A stretch of 64,000 nucleotides of DNA from Rhodanobacteraceae bacterium (GTDB lineage: Bacteria; Pseudomonadota; Gammaproteobacteria; Xanthomonadales; Xanthomonadaceae). The translations under genes and the position numbers were made by a program. Where the stretch lies: assembly GCA_024233975.1 (NCBI GenBank), contig JACKOX010000013.1, positions 31,870 through 95,869 of the forward strand. Reading direction: 5' to 3'. Positions 44,975 through 53,892 of this stretch are shown here, one piece after another. Below the pieces are notes generated by a model. It was given only the letters and a program-made list of their open reading frames with translations. It was not told the DNA's origin and made no database searches. Within the stretch, counting starts at the first letter, position 1. Each line of letters opens with the position of its first letter.

Positions 44975-46426
44975 ATGTTCAGCACACTCGACCAGCTCAC
45001 CGCCGACGCGAGGTCACCCTTCGACCTGGTCATCCTTGGCGCCGGTCCAGCCGGCATCACGCTGGCGCTGGAAGCCGCCCGGCGGCAGCCTGGCTGGCGC
45101 ATCCTGCTGGCCGAGGCCGGTGGATTTGAACCTCCGACGCCTGCCGAGCGCGATGCCTACGAAGGCGAATCTACCGGCGCACCGTATTCGCTGCTGGCGA
45201 CCCGGCTACGCTATTTCGGCGGCACGTCGGGGCACTGGGGTGGCTGGTGCCGGCCGCTGGATCGCATCGACTTCGAGGCGCGGCCGAATGCGCGAACCGT
45301 CGGTTGGCCAATCAGTCATGACTCGCTGGCGGCGCACTATGAGGCAGCTGCCCGGCAGGTGGAGCTCAGCAGCAACGACTTTGGCACCGAGGTCATCCGT
45401 GAGCAGCATCCCGGGCGCCTGATCGAGTGGGGCGACGCTGGTTTGTTCCGTAACCAGCTGTTCCGCTTCAGCCCGCCGACACGTTTCGGCAAGCGTTACC
45501 GCGATGCGGTGAGCGAGTCGGCCGTGACGGCGGTCTTGGGCGCGACGGCGACGGACTACTTGTGGAACGGAAACCGCGTTACCGGAGTGATGTTGAAATC
45601 CGCGGATGGCGGTGGCCGGCAGATCGCCGCCAAGCGTGTGGTGCTGGCCATGGGCGGCATTGAAAGTAGTCGCCATCTGTTGCTGATGCAGCGCCAGCAG
45701 GCCAGCGTGGCAGGACTTTCCAGCCACTGGAACGGTGTTGGCTTTGCCGACCACTTTGGTGTCCGCCCGGGCGCGCTGTGGCTGACCGCCGGATTGGGCT
45801 ACCACCGTCATGAGAATGACAGCGGTCCGCATATGGCGGTGATCAGCCCGGCGGAGGCGGCGCTCCGCGAGCGCGACTGGAACAACAGCTGCATGCTGCT
45901 GGAGGCGACCGGTCGCAGTGAGGCGCCGGTTCCGCAGAACTACGTGATGAATCGCGGCCTCGGTTTCAGCGGCCGCGACATGTGGCTGTATGACGTGCAG
46001 ATGATCGCCGAGCCGCGACCTGGTCCAGACAGTCGCATCTCGCTTGCAGAGTCTGTGGACAGCTTCGGTCTGCCGCGCACGCACATCAATTGGCAGGTGG
46101 ACACGAGGGATGTTGATTCGGCAAAGGCCCAGTTCGCCGAGCTGTGTCTGGAAGTGGGGCGTCTGGGCATCGGGCGGGGACGCATGGATCCGGTGGATGC
46201 CAGTGCAGTGGTCGCGTCGCCGACGCCAGCCTGCCATCACATGGGAACGGCGCGCATGTCGGTGAGCGCGGCTGATGGCGTCGTCGACGAGCAGCTTCGC
46301 GTCCACGGCAGTGACAACCTCTACGTACTAAGCTCGGCGGTGTTTCCCTGCTTCGGATTCTCGAATCCGACGCTGACCATTTGCGCGCTGGCGTTCCGTC
46401 TGGCCGAACACCTGGAGGCCGCATGA
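44975..46426 (+). CDS. GMC-family FAD-dependent oxidoreductase
   Basis: 483 aa from ATG 44975 (MFSTLDQLTADARSPFD). The FAD-binding motif VILGAGPAGITLALEAARR is near residue 19. FGGTSGHWGGWCRPLD is the flavin-contact region. ACHHMGTARM and FGFSNPTLTICALAFRLAEHL carry the catalytic His and Asn. GMC enzymes oxidise alcohols or sugars. The partner encoded next (4-nt overlap) has a Tat signal, so this enzyme is probably carried across the membrane with it as a folded pair, in the manner of gluconate/fructose dehydrogenases. The substrate is unknown. Confidence 0.88.
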   Translation: MFSTLDQLTADARSPFDLVILGAGPAGITLALEAARRQPGWRILLAEAGGFEPPTPAERDAYEGESTGAPYSLLATRLRYFGGTSGHWGGWCRPLDRIDFEARPNARTVGWPISHDSLAAHYEAAARQVELSSNDFGTEVIREQHPGRLIEWGDAGLFRNQLFRFSPPTRFGKRYRDAVSESAVTAVLGATATDYLWNGNRVTGVMLKSADGGGRQIAAKRVVLAMGGIESSRHLLLMQRQQASVAGLSSHWNGVGFADHFGVRPGALWLTAGLGYHRHENDSGPHMAVISPAEAALRERDWNNSCMLLEATGRSEAPVPQNYVMNRGLGFSGRDMWLYDVQMIAEPRPGPDSRISLAESVDSFGLPRTHINWQVDTRDVDSAKAQFAELCLEVGRLGIGRGRMDPVDASAVVASPTPACHHMGTARMSVSAADGVVDEQLRVHGSDNLYVLSSAVFPCFGFSNPTLTICALAFRLAEHLEAA

Positions 46427-47535
46427 CCAGTCGACGCGGCTTCCTGATCAGCGGCGCGGTGCTCGGAGTGGGTACGACCGCCGGCGTCGTGGCCTGGCGC
46501 AATGGCTGGCTGTCTTTTGGTCCGCGCCCAAGTGGCCTTGGTAATGCCATGGACGACTGGATGGCGACCCGGTCTGGTCTGCGACGCCTCGGCAAGAATC
46601 TGGATGGGTCGTCGCCGGAGTGGGCCGCGCTGGATCGGCAGCAGCTGGCCGCGCAGTTGCGTGAGCGACTGGGCGAGGTGCCGGCTGAAAGCGATGTCCT
46701 GGCGCAGCAGCTTCGAGGGCGCATCGCCCAGGACTTCGCAGCAGATGCGGCAACTGACGAGCGCGTATCGCTGGATGGCTGGCAGCTGTCGCGCACGGAG
46801 GCACTGCTGGCGTTGCTCGCCTATCGCTGCCTTGGCGACGAGGTTGACGGTGAGTTGCCACCCGTTGCCGAGCAGAGCTTCCTGACGCTGGAGAACTGGG
46901 GGCCACAGCGAACCGTGCAAGGCAAGTCGGTCAACACGCAGAGTGACGGGCACACCGGCCTGTGGTTCCGTTTCGCCGAGCCGACGCAGTCCTGGTACGA
47001 GATTTCCATAGACGGCGAGCGCCAGCCCACTTTCAGCAATGGCAAGGTGCTGACCTCGGGTCTCCACGGCGCATTGCAGCAACGCATTCTCGGCACGCCG
47101 GGGCGCTATGTGGTGGCAGTGCATGACGACATGAACCGCCGCTGGCAGACACTGGGCGAGTTCGTGGTCGACGTACCACCGACGCCCTACACGCGGGAGG
47201 ATGGCAGTGTTTCCGCCAGTTTCTGCGCCATCGAGCTTTGGGGTCCGCAGGCGACGCAGGTGGGCGTGGCGGAAAATCCGCAGCCGGATGGCTCCATGGG
47301 CGTCTACGTCCGCACAGGTTGTTCGCCGAAGGACTCCACGCTGTATTTCGATGGAAATGCGCTGGTGACGACGGTGCAGGCTGACATCGTGACCGCGCGC
47401 CTGCCGGTCAGTCTGTTGCAGTCGGTGGGCGAGTTCCCGCTGGTGCTTCGCAGCACCAGGGCCGGCGAAGAAATCGTGATCGGCAACATCGCGGTGACCA
47501 GCACGCCACCGGCGCCGCCCGAGCCGACGCAGTAA
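46423..47535 (+). CDS. Tat-signal partner protein of the GMC oxidoreductase
   Basis: 370 aa from ATG 46423, which overlaps the oxidoreductase stop (ATGA). The N-terminus TSRRGFLISGAVLGVGTTAG is a twin-arginine signal. The next ~130 residues are helical and resemble the small subunit of membrane sugar dehydrogenases (gluconate 2-dehydrogenase subunit 3 type), a weak similarity judged by eye. The C-terminal ~200 residues look like two beta-sandwich domains (YEISIDGERQPTF, VGVAENPQPDGSMGVYV). It probably escorts the flavoprotein to the periplasm through the Tat system. Confidence 0.7.
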   Translation: MTSRRGFLISGAVLGVGTTAGVVAWRNGWLSFGPRPSGLGNAMDDWMATRSGLRRLGKNLDGSSPEWAALDRQQLAAQLRERLGEVPAESDVLAQQLRGRIAQDFAADAATDERVSLDGWQLSRTEALLALLAYRCLGDEVDGELPPVAEQSFLTLENWGPQRTVQGKSVNTQSDGHTGLWFRFAEPTQSWYEISIDGERQPTFSNGKVLTSGLHGALQQRILGTPGRYVVAVHDDMNRRWQTLGEFVVDVPPTPYTREDGSVSASFCAIELWGPQATQVGVAENPQPDGSMGVYVRTGCSPKDSTLYFDGNALVTTVQADIVTARLPVSLLQSVGEFPLVLRSTRAGEEIVIGNIAVTSTPPAPPEPTQ

Positions 47536-47574
47536 GGTCAGGTCCTATTCGATCAGGACCGACAAGATCCGGCC

Positions 47575-48780
47575 CTAGAGCAACCAGGCAGCCAGGCCGA
47601 GGAAGCTGCCCATGCTGAACACGTCGGTCAGCGTGGTCAGGAAGATGGTCGATGCGGTGGCGGGATCGAAGCCGAAGCGCTTCAGGATCAGCGGAATCAG
47701 CACGCCGGCCACGCCGGACAGCACGCAGCTGAGGCCCAGGGCCGTCAATGTGATCGCCGACAGCATCAGGGCCTGGCCGGGCATCTGACCGCGCGAGATG
47801 AAGTACATGGCGACGGCGGCTACCGCACCGGTGATCAGGCCGTTGAGCAGGCCGAGCCAGGCCTCTTTCGATACCAGCCATTTCTTGGTGTGCGCGTCGA
47901 GTTCGCCCAGGGTCATGCCACGCAGGGTGACGGCCATGGTCTGCGAGCCGAGGTTGCCGCTCTGTCCGGCCATCACTGGCAGGAACATGGCCAGCACCAC
48001 GACACGGTCGATCACGTCCTGGAACAGGCCGACCACGGCCGCGGAGACGAACACGGTCAGCAGGTTGATCTGCAGCCACGGGTGGCGGAAGCGGAAGCTG
48101 CGCGGCCATGGCGTGGCGAGGCGCTCTTCCTTCTCGACACCGACCATGGCGCCGGCCTGCGCCGAGATCTCGAAGGCCTGCTGTTCGAACAAGGTCTGGC
48201 CACGGACCTGGCCGATCAGGCGATTGCGCTCATCACAGACCGGATAGACCGGATAGTGCCGTGTCACCACTTCATGCATGGCGTCTTCCAGCGGCTGCTC
48301 CGGTCGCAGCACGAACGGATCGGCCAGCATGATGTCGGCCAGGCGCTGGTCGGCGGCAGCGAAGACCAGTTCGCGGAAGGCCACCACGCCGAGCAGGTGG
48401 CGCTCGCCGTCGGCGACGAACACATAGACCACCATGCGCCGCTGCACCACTTCGCGAAGTTCGGCGATCACCTCGCCGACGGTCATGTCTGGCGGGAAGA
48501 TCGCTGGCGCGGATTCCAGCAGGCGGCCGACGCTGCCTTCCGGGAAGTCGTGGCTGACCAGCCACAGCACTTCCTTCTCCGGCGGTGCCGCGGCGACGAT
48601 GCGCTGTCGATGCGGGCGATCAAACTCTTCCAGGATTTCCACCGCCTGACCGTGCGGCAGGCGCATCAACAGCTCGGCCACCTCGGCATCGTCGCGACCT
48701 TCCAGCAATTTGGCGGCGCTGACCTCATCCAGCTCGCGCAGCCGCTCCAGCAGTGGCAGGTCTTCGGCGATGTCGCTCAT
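47575..48780 (-). CDS. mgtE: Magnesium transporter MgtE
   Basis: 401 aa, somewhat shorter than the usual 450. An N-terminal superhelical domain (LAEDLP...MRLPHGQAVEILEEFD type) is followed by two CBS domains (about 85-205: VVYVFVADGERHLLGVVAFREL, PVYPVCDERNRLIGQVRG). Five membrane helices follow, including the conserved MFLPVMAGQSGNLGSQTMAVTLRG. CBS and N domains sense cytosolic Mg2+ and close the channel. The frame is intact. It converges with the Tat-partner gene, with a 39-nt gap. Confidence 0.93.
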   Translation of the reverse strand: MSDIAEDLPLLERLRELDEVSAAKLLEGRDDAEVAELLMRLPHGQAVEILEEFDRPHRQRIVAAAPPEKEVLWLVSHDFPEGSVGRLLESAPAIFPPDMTVGEVIAELREVVQRRMVVYVFVADGERHLLGVVAFRELVFAAADQRLADIMLADPFVLRPEQPLEDAMHEVVTRHYPVYPVCDERNRLIGQVRGQTLFEQQAFEISAQAGAMVGVEKEERLATPWPRSFRFRHPWLQINLLTVFVSAAVVGLFQDVIDRVVVLAMFLPVMAGQSGNLGSQTMAVTLRGMTLGELDAHTKKWLVSKEAWLGLLNGLITGAVAAVAMYFISRGQMPGQALMLSAITLTALGLSCVLSGVAGVLIPLILKRFGFDPATASTIFLTTLTDVFSMGSFLGLAAWLL

Positions 48781-48809
48781 GGGCGCTCCGGTCGTGGGCG
48801 GTTGTTGGT

Positions 48810-49673
48810 TCAGGCGGACGTGGGTTGCCGCTTGAGCTGGATGAGTGCCGAGGTGTCCGCATCACCGTCACCACGATCCGTCAGCTCGGCGTAGTCGGCC
48901 AGCGCCTGGTCGATGGCGGTGTGGCGGATCCCGGCATCCTTCGCCATGCCCTGCACGATGCGCAGGTCCTTCAGCATGTGTGCGCACTTGAAGCCGGGCG
49001 CGAATTCGCTGCGCAACATCGTGGCGCCGCGCTTGTCGAGGAACCAGTTGCCGGCGGCGCCGGCGCCCAGCGTCGGCAGCAGTACTTCCGGATCAAGGCC
49101 GAGCTTTTCTCCCAACGCCAGGCCTTCGCAGACCGCTTCGTTGATGCCGGCGACCAGCACCTGATTGACGGCCTTGGTCGCCTGTCCCGCGCCGCTGCCC
49201 CCCATGTGCGCGATGCGCGCGGCATAGGCTTCCAGTGCCGGGCGCGCCCTCTCCAGATGTGCCGCGTCCCCACCGACCATTATCGACAGTTTGCCGTTGC
49301 GCGCGCCTTCCACGCCGCCGGAAACCGGCGCATCGAGGAAGCCGATGCCCGCCTCAGCCAGCCGCTGTGCCGCCCAGCGAGCTGTATCCACCGACACGGT
49401 GGAGTGATCGACCACCACCGCGCCGGTTTTCAGCACACCGGCCAGCGCCTCGACGTTCTCGCGCACGTCGTCGTCCAGCGACACGCAAAGCAGCACGACG
49501 TCGCAGTCGGCGAAGTCGGCTGCCGATGTTGCTGCGTTCACGCCGTGCTCGGCGGCAAAGCGCGTCGCCTTCTCAACCGTGCGATTGCCGACTACCGACA
49601 GCAGGCCTTTCCCCGCGACATGTCCCGCCATCGGCGCGCCCATCGCACCGAGGCCGATGAATCCAACCTTCAT
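48810..49673 (-). CDS. NAD(P)-dependent beta-hydroxyacid dehydrogenase (HIBADH family)
   Basis: 287 aa from ATG 49673, preceded by GAGGAG. The Rossmann motif MKVGFIGLGAMGAPMAGH opens the protein, DAPVSGGVEGARNGKLSIMVGG is the substrate loop, and GSGAGQATKAVNQVL carries the catalytic lysine. Relatives oxidise 3-hydroxyisobutyrate or reduce tartronate semialdehyde or succinate semialdehyde. The substrate is not fixed by sequence. It follows speA by 10 nt on the same strand, so the two are probably co-transcribed, though a link to polyamine synthesis is not known. Confidence 0.9.
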   Translation of the reverse strand: MKVGFIGLGAMGAPMAGHVAGKGLLSVVGNRTVEKATRFAAEHGVNAATSAADFADCDVVLLCVSLDDDVRENVEALAGVLKTGAVVVDHSTVSVDTARWAAQRLAEAGIGFLDAPVSGGVEGARNGKLSIMVGGDAAHLERARPALEAYAARIAHMGGSGAGQATKAVNQVLVAGINEAVCEGLALGEKLGLDPEVLLPTLGAGAAGNWFLDKRGATMLRSEFAPGFKCAHMLKDLRIVQGMAKDAGIRHTAIDQALADYAELTDRGDGDADTSALIQLKRQPTSA

Positions 49674-49683
49674 TTGATTCTCC

Positions 49684-51576
49684 TCAACCACCCAGCGGTT
49701 CGTCGGCCAGGTAGGTGTAGCCGGTCAGGCCGGTTTCCAGCGCCTCACCGAACTGTTCGGCGGTGTTGGCATCAAGGTTTGCTGCTGCGATCTTTTCGCC
49801 ATAGGCCGTGCGCAGGGCGGCGAGGTCGTAGCCGACGTAGTCGAGCATCACGTCGGAGGTGTCGCCACGGCGCGAGCGCTCGATGCGCCAGCCGTCGCCG
49901 TCGAGGCGCAGGTTGGCGGCGTCGGTGTCGCCGAACAGGTTGTGGATGTCGCCCAGCGTGTCCTGGTAGGCGCCGACCAGGAAGAAGCCGATGCGGTAGC
50001 TTTCGCCCGGTTTCGGTGCGTGCAGGCGCATGGCGCTGTCGAGGTCGCCGTCGTCCACGTACTGGTCGATGCGGCCGTCGGAGTCGCAGGTGAGGTCGGC
50101 GATCACGCCGCGCCGGGTCGGTGCTTCGTCGAGGCGCGCGATCGGCGCGATCGGGAACACCTGGTCGATGGCCCAGACGTCGGGCACCGATTCGAACACG
50201 CTGAAGTTGACGAAGTACTTGTCGACCAGCCGCTCGTTGAGTTCGTCCAGCACCGCGCGATGGCTGCGCTCCTCACCGGTCAGGCGCGAGCGCACGCCGT
50301 GGGCGATGGCGTAGAACAGGTCATCGACACGCGCGCGCTGGCGAAGGTCGATCTGGCCCAGCGCATAGGCGGTCTGGCCTTCGGCCTGGAAGTGCTGGGC
50401 CTCGTGGAACAGCTCCAGCGGCGGACGCGCATCCAGCTCGTCATGGATGTCGCGGAGATGCCGGATCGTGGCGGACTCGTCGTCGGCGACGGCCGGCACC
50501 GAACCTTCCGGCGCGCGCTCCACCTCGGAAACGTTGGCGATCAGCACGGCATGGTGTGCGGTCATGGCGCGGCCGCATTCGGTGATGATGCGCGGCGGCG
50601 CGATGCCGTTGGCTTCGCAGGCTTCGGCCAGCGGCTGCACGATGTTGGCGGCGTACTGGTCGAGACCGTAGTTGATCGAGCAGAAGCTGCGTGAGCGCGT
50701 GCCCTCGTAGTCCACGCCGAGGCCGCCGCCGACGTCCATGTAGCGGATCGGATGGCCCATGCCGCTGACCTCGACCAGGTAGCGCGTGGCTTCGCGCATG
50801 CCGCTGGCGATGTCGCGCACGTTGGAGATCTGCGAGCCCATGTGGAAGTGCAGCAGCTCCAGACACTGGTCGAGACCGGCGTCCTTGAGCTTGCCGAGCA
50901 GATCAACAAGCTGCCGTGGCGACAGGCCGAACTTGGCGGTGTCGCCACCGCTGTTCTGCCACTTGCCGGCGCCGAGGCTGGCCAGGCGCATGCGCACGCC
51001 GAGACCCGGCTTCACGCCCAGCTTGGCGGATTCCTCGATCACCAGCGGCAGCTCGGACGGCTTCTCGATGACGATGAAGGTCTGCAGGCCCAGCCGGCGC
51101 GCGATCAGCGCCAGACGGATGTACTCGCGATCCTTGTAACCGTTGCAGACCACCACGCTGCCGGGCCTGGCCAGCGCGATCACCGCCATCAGTTCCGGCT
51201 TGCTGCCGGCTTCCAGGCCAAACGCTTCGCCACCCTTGCTCGCCAGTTCGCCGGCGACAGCCTGGTGCTGGTTGACCTTGATCGGATACACCGCCGTGTA
51301 GCCACCGCTGTAATCCCAGTCGGTCATGGCCTTGGCGAAGGCACCCTGCAGGCGGCTCAAGCGGTCGCCGAGCATGTCCGGGAAGCGCAGCAGCACCGGC
51401 AGCTTCAGTCCCTGGCTGGCGGCCTGGTTGATCGCTTCCGAAATCCGGATCGACGGCCCGGCATCACGCAGTGGCCGCGCCACCATGTGGCCGCTGTCGT
51501 CCACGTCGTAATAGCCTTCCGACCAGTGCGGAATGGACCAGATGCGGCGGGCGTGGTCGAGGGACCAGTCAGTCAT
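49684..51576 (-). CDS. speA: Biosynthetic arginine decarboxylase
   Basis: 630 aa from ATG 51576 (MTDWSLDHARRIWSIPHW), the usual SpeA length. The PLP-binding lysine is Lys100 in VYPIKVNQ. HMGSQISNVRDI and YMDVGGGLGVDYEGTRS are PLP-contact loops and the C-terminus has EPLGG. It turns arginine into agmatine, the first step of putrescine and spermidine synthesis. speE lies about 2.3 kb upstream on the other strand. An upstream ATG (51606) would extend the protein by ten codons into the intergenic space without a better ribosome site. Confidence 0.95.
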   Translation of the reverse strand: MTDWSLDHARRIWSIPHWSEGYYDVDDSGHMVARPLRDAGPSIRISEAINQAASQGLKLPVLLRFPDMLGDRLSRLQGAFAKAMTDWDYSGGYTAVYPIKVNQHQAVAGELASKGGEAFGLEAGSKPELMAVIALARPGSVVVCNGYKDREYIRLALIARRLGLQTFIVIEKPSELPLVIEESAKLGVKPGLGVRMRLASLGAGKWQNSGGDTAKFGLSPRQLVDLLGKLKDAGLDQCLELLHFHMGSQISNVRDIASGMREATRYLVEVSGMGHPIRYMDVGGGLGVDYEGTRSRSFCSINYGLDQYAANIVQPLAEACEANGIAPPRIITECGRAMTAHHAVLIANVSEVERAPEGSVPAVADDESATIRHLRDIHDELDARPPLELFHEAQHFQAEGQTAYALGQIDLRQRARVDDLFYAIAHGVRSRLTGEERSHRAVLDELNERLVDKYFVNFSVFESVPDVWAIDQVFPIAPIARLDEAPTRRGVIADLTCDSDGRIDQYVDDGDLDSAMRLHAPKPGESYRIGFFLVGAYQDTLGDIHNLFGDTDAANLRLDGDGWRIERSRRGDTSDVMLDYVGYDLAALRTAYGEKIAAANLDANTAEQFGEALETGLTGYTYLADEPLGG

Positions 51577-51659
51577 TTCGGGCAACCTGCGCGGGACAAG
51601 GCGCACAGTTTAGCGATTCCGTGGTGCTGGCGGCGCGGCTGCGAGCGGCACTCTGCGCC

Positions 51660-52028
51660 CTAGGGCGGGGTTTCGAAGCCGTTGCGGAAGAGGCAGTCGG
51701 TGTCGCCGTTGCAGCTGGCGCTGGGGTCGCTGGCGGGCTGCCGATACCAGTAGCCACCGGTGATGGCGTAGGCGCCGCCGCTGGACGGCTGCAGGGGTTC
51801 GGCATCGGCCTGGCCGATGCTGCCGCGGATCAGGTACACGCCGCCGCTGGAGCTACCGCCGCCGGCCACGACGTGGCGTTCGACCGCGGTCTGTGCGCTG
51901 GCCAGGCCGGTCAGCAGCAGACCGCCCAGGGCGAGGCCCAGCCCCGGCCGGTGCCGCCGCTCAAACCCGCCAGCGCGCCTGACCGCGCATGCTGCCCGCG
52001 CGTTCACTGGCAGCTCCGGGTACCGCAA
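51660..52028 (-). CDS. Small secreted protein with a GFE C-terminal tail
   Basis: 122 aa if started at ATG 52028, which overlaps the preceding gene by 25 nt. A hydrophobic signal (LGLALGGLLLTGLASAQ) directs export. The mature part has GGVYLIRGSIGQADAEPLQ and GGAYAITGGYWYRQ, a motif pair (GSIGQ-DA ... GGYW) found in small secreted proteins of related bacteria. The end is CNGDTDCLFRNGFETPP. The tail resembles that of the 754-aa protein at 42402 (LIFGNGFE). The start is uncertain because no later start codon exists before the signal. Confidence 0.65.
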   Translation of the reverse strand: MRYPELPVNARAACAVRRAGGFERRHRPGLGLALGGLLLTGLASAQTAVERHVVAGGGSSSGGVYLIRGSIGQADAEPLQPSSGGAYAITGGYWYRQPASDPSASCNGDTDCLFRNGFETPP

Positions 52029-53746
52029 TGCGCCACCTTGAGGTCGCCGTTGGTATCGTCGAAATAGCTGATCACCGGCAGGCCGTCCGTGCCGATGGCG
52101 ATGGCGGTGTACTCACCCACGTCGCCGGCGCCGTCCACGGTGCTGAGGGTGGCCGAGCTGCAGGCGGCATCGACGCAATGCGCGACCTTGAGATCGCCGT
52201 TGGTGTTGTCGTGATAGCTGATCACCGGCAGGCCGTCGCTGCCGATAGCAATGGCGGTGTCAGCGTCCATGTCGCCGGCGGTGTCCACGGTGCTGAGGGT
52301 GGCCGAGCTGCAAGCGGCATTGGCGCAATGCGCGACCTTGAGGTCGCCGTTGCTGAAGTCGTAATAGCTGATCACCGGCCGGCCGTCGCTGCCGATGGCG
52401 ATGTTAGTGTGGCGGCCCACGTCGCCGGTGGCATCGACGGTGCTGAGGGTGGCCGAGCTGCAGGCGGCATTGGCGCAATGCGCGACCTTGAGGTCGCCGT
52501 TGCTGAGGTCGTAATAGCTGATCACCGGCCGGCCGTCACTGCCGATGGCGATGGCGGTGTAGAAGCCCACGTCGCCGGCGGCGTCCACGGTGCTGAGGGT
52601 GGCCGAGCTGCAGGCGGCATTGTCGCAATGCGCGACCTTGAGGTTGGTGTTGGAGAGGTCGGAATAGCTGATCACCGGCAGGCCGTCACTGCCGATGGCG
52701 ATGGCGGTGGACCTGCCCACGTCGCCGGTGGCATCCACGGTGGTGAGGGTGGCCGAGCCGCAGGCGGCATCGACGCAATGCGCGACCTTGAGATCAAGGT
52801 TGCTGCTGTCCCAATAGCTGATCACCGGCAGGTCGTCGTTGCCGATGGCGATGGCGGTGTGATAGCCCACGTAGCCGGTGGCATCCACGGTGGTGAGGGT
52901 GGCCGAGCTGCAGGCGATATTGGCGCAATGCGCGATCTTGAGGTCGCCGTTAGTGACGTCGTAATAGCTGATCACCGGCAGGCTGTCGCTGCCAATGGCG
53001 ATGGAGGTGTGCCAGCCTACGACAAACGTCGAATCCACGGCGCCCAGGCGCGGCGGGATGCTGAGCGGCTCGCACAGCACGCTGCCGTCGGCATTGATGC
53101 CACGCAGGTACTGGCCGGCAGGACAGCTGCCGCTGACCCGGGCCTGCACCACGCTGGTATCAACCGCCAGACTGGCCGCACCGCTGCTTGCACCGCCGCT
53201 GAGGCCGGTGCCGGCAATGACCGCGGTGATATCGCCGCCGCTGTCTGCATCGTCGCCGTCGGCAAACCCGGCTGGCACCCCGCTCAGCCCGGACCAGGGC
53301 GCGCTGTTGGCGGTGACGGCGGTTGTGGCGTTGTCGGCAGAGCGCGCATGCAGCGCCTCGGGCGTGGCTCGGATCAGCTGGCGTGGGGCGAGAGTGGTGT
53401 AGGCATCGGTTGAATCACCCGGTCGCACCCGCAGTTCCAGCCAACGTTCCTCGCCGATGAATATGCCGTCGCCATAATCCAGCGCCAGCGTGAACAGGCC
53501 GTTTTCGACCGGCACATCGTCCTTGATGTCGCAGACAGTGATCGGCACGGTGATGCCGGTGTCCGGCGTGTCGAACAGGCACAGCTCCAGGTCGTAGAGG
53601 CCGGTCGCGGGCTGTCCGGATTCGCTGAGTTGGCCCTGGTAGGTGAACGCCGTGCCCAGTGGTACGGCCAGTGCGACGCCTGCCGTCATCAGGCTCAGCG
53701 CCAGTCCGGAGGAAGCGCCGGCGAGCAGTACACGCATTGCGTTCAT
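52004..53746 (-). CDS. Secreted seven-repeat protein, possible seven-bladed beta-propeller
   Basis: 580 aa from ATG 53746, with GGGGAGA ten nt upstream. A signal peptide (LSLMTAGVALA) is followed by a domain beginning TAFTYQGQLSESGQPATGLY (a common trimeric-fibre-associated opening), then a glycine/alanine-rich linker. Seven near-identical units of 50 residues follow. Each reads like IAIGSDGLPVISYYD, NGDLKVAHC, then four residues, Cys, SSATLSTVDA. Every unit has a CX4C pair, probably a disulfide. Seven units of ~50 residues would fit a seven-bladed propeller. The last unit ends GTRSCQ at the stop. Function unknown; surface or extracellular. Confidence 0.75.
   Translation of the reverse strand: MNAMRVLLAGASSGLALSLMTAGVALAVPLGTAFTYQGQLSESGQPATGLYDLELCLFDTPDTGITVPITVCDIKDDVPVENGLFTLALDYGDGIFIGEERWLELRVRPGDSTDAYTTLAPRQLIRATPEALHARSADNATTAVTANSAPWSGLSGVPAGFADGDDADSGGDITAVIAGTGLSGGASSGAASLAVDTSVVQARVSGSCPAGQYLRGINADGSVLCEPLSIPPRLGAVDSTFVVGWHTSIAIGSDSLPVISYYDVTNGDLKIAHCANIACSSATLTTVDATGYVGYHTAIAIGNDDLPVISYWDSSNLDLKVAHCVDAACGSATLTTVDATGDVGRSTAIAIGSDGLPVISYSDLSNTNLKVAHCDNAACSSATLSTVDAAGDVGFYTAIAIGSDGRPVISYYDLSNGDLKVAHCANAACSSATLSTVDATGDVGRHTNIAIGSDGRPVISYYDFSNGDLKVAHCANAACSSATLSTVDTAGDMDADTAIAIGSDGLPVISYHDNTNGDLKVAHCVDAACSSATLSTVDGAGDVGEYTAIAIGTDGLPVISYFDDTNGDLKVAHCGTRSCQ
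52010..53040 (-). repeat. Seven tandem 150-bp coding repeats
   Basis: A DNA period of 150 bp is visible from the recurring TGCTGAGGGTGGCCGAGC at 52141, 52291, 52441 and onwards, within the gene above. Units nearest the C-terminus are most alike, which suggests recent expansion or homogenisation. Such a tract can change length by slippage or unequal recombination and can also be mis-assembled. Confidence 0.8.
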
Positions 53747-53892
53747 GTCCGTTCTCCCCTGTGCCCAGCGCATGGAACCACCATTCCCGGCGCTTCGCAA
53801 TGCGCAGGCCGTCTCCGGGTCCAGAGACGGGTCGCGGTACGCGTGCGGAACCGGCGATAATGCCGACCCGATTCACCGCACAGGATGGCAGC

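Noticed and set aside
52010..53040. CRISPR array suspected from regular repeats
   Set aside because: The 150-bp period is far too long, units are nearly identical throughout without unique spacers, and the tract is coding.
51989..53413. A 474-codon repetitive plus-strand frame opposite the seven-repeat protein
   Set aside because: Its repeats simply mirror the 150-bp coding repeats; the minus-strand protein has a signal peptide, a good ribosome site and conserved Cys pairs.
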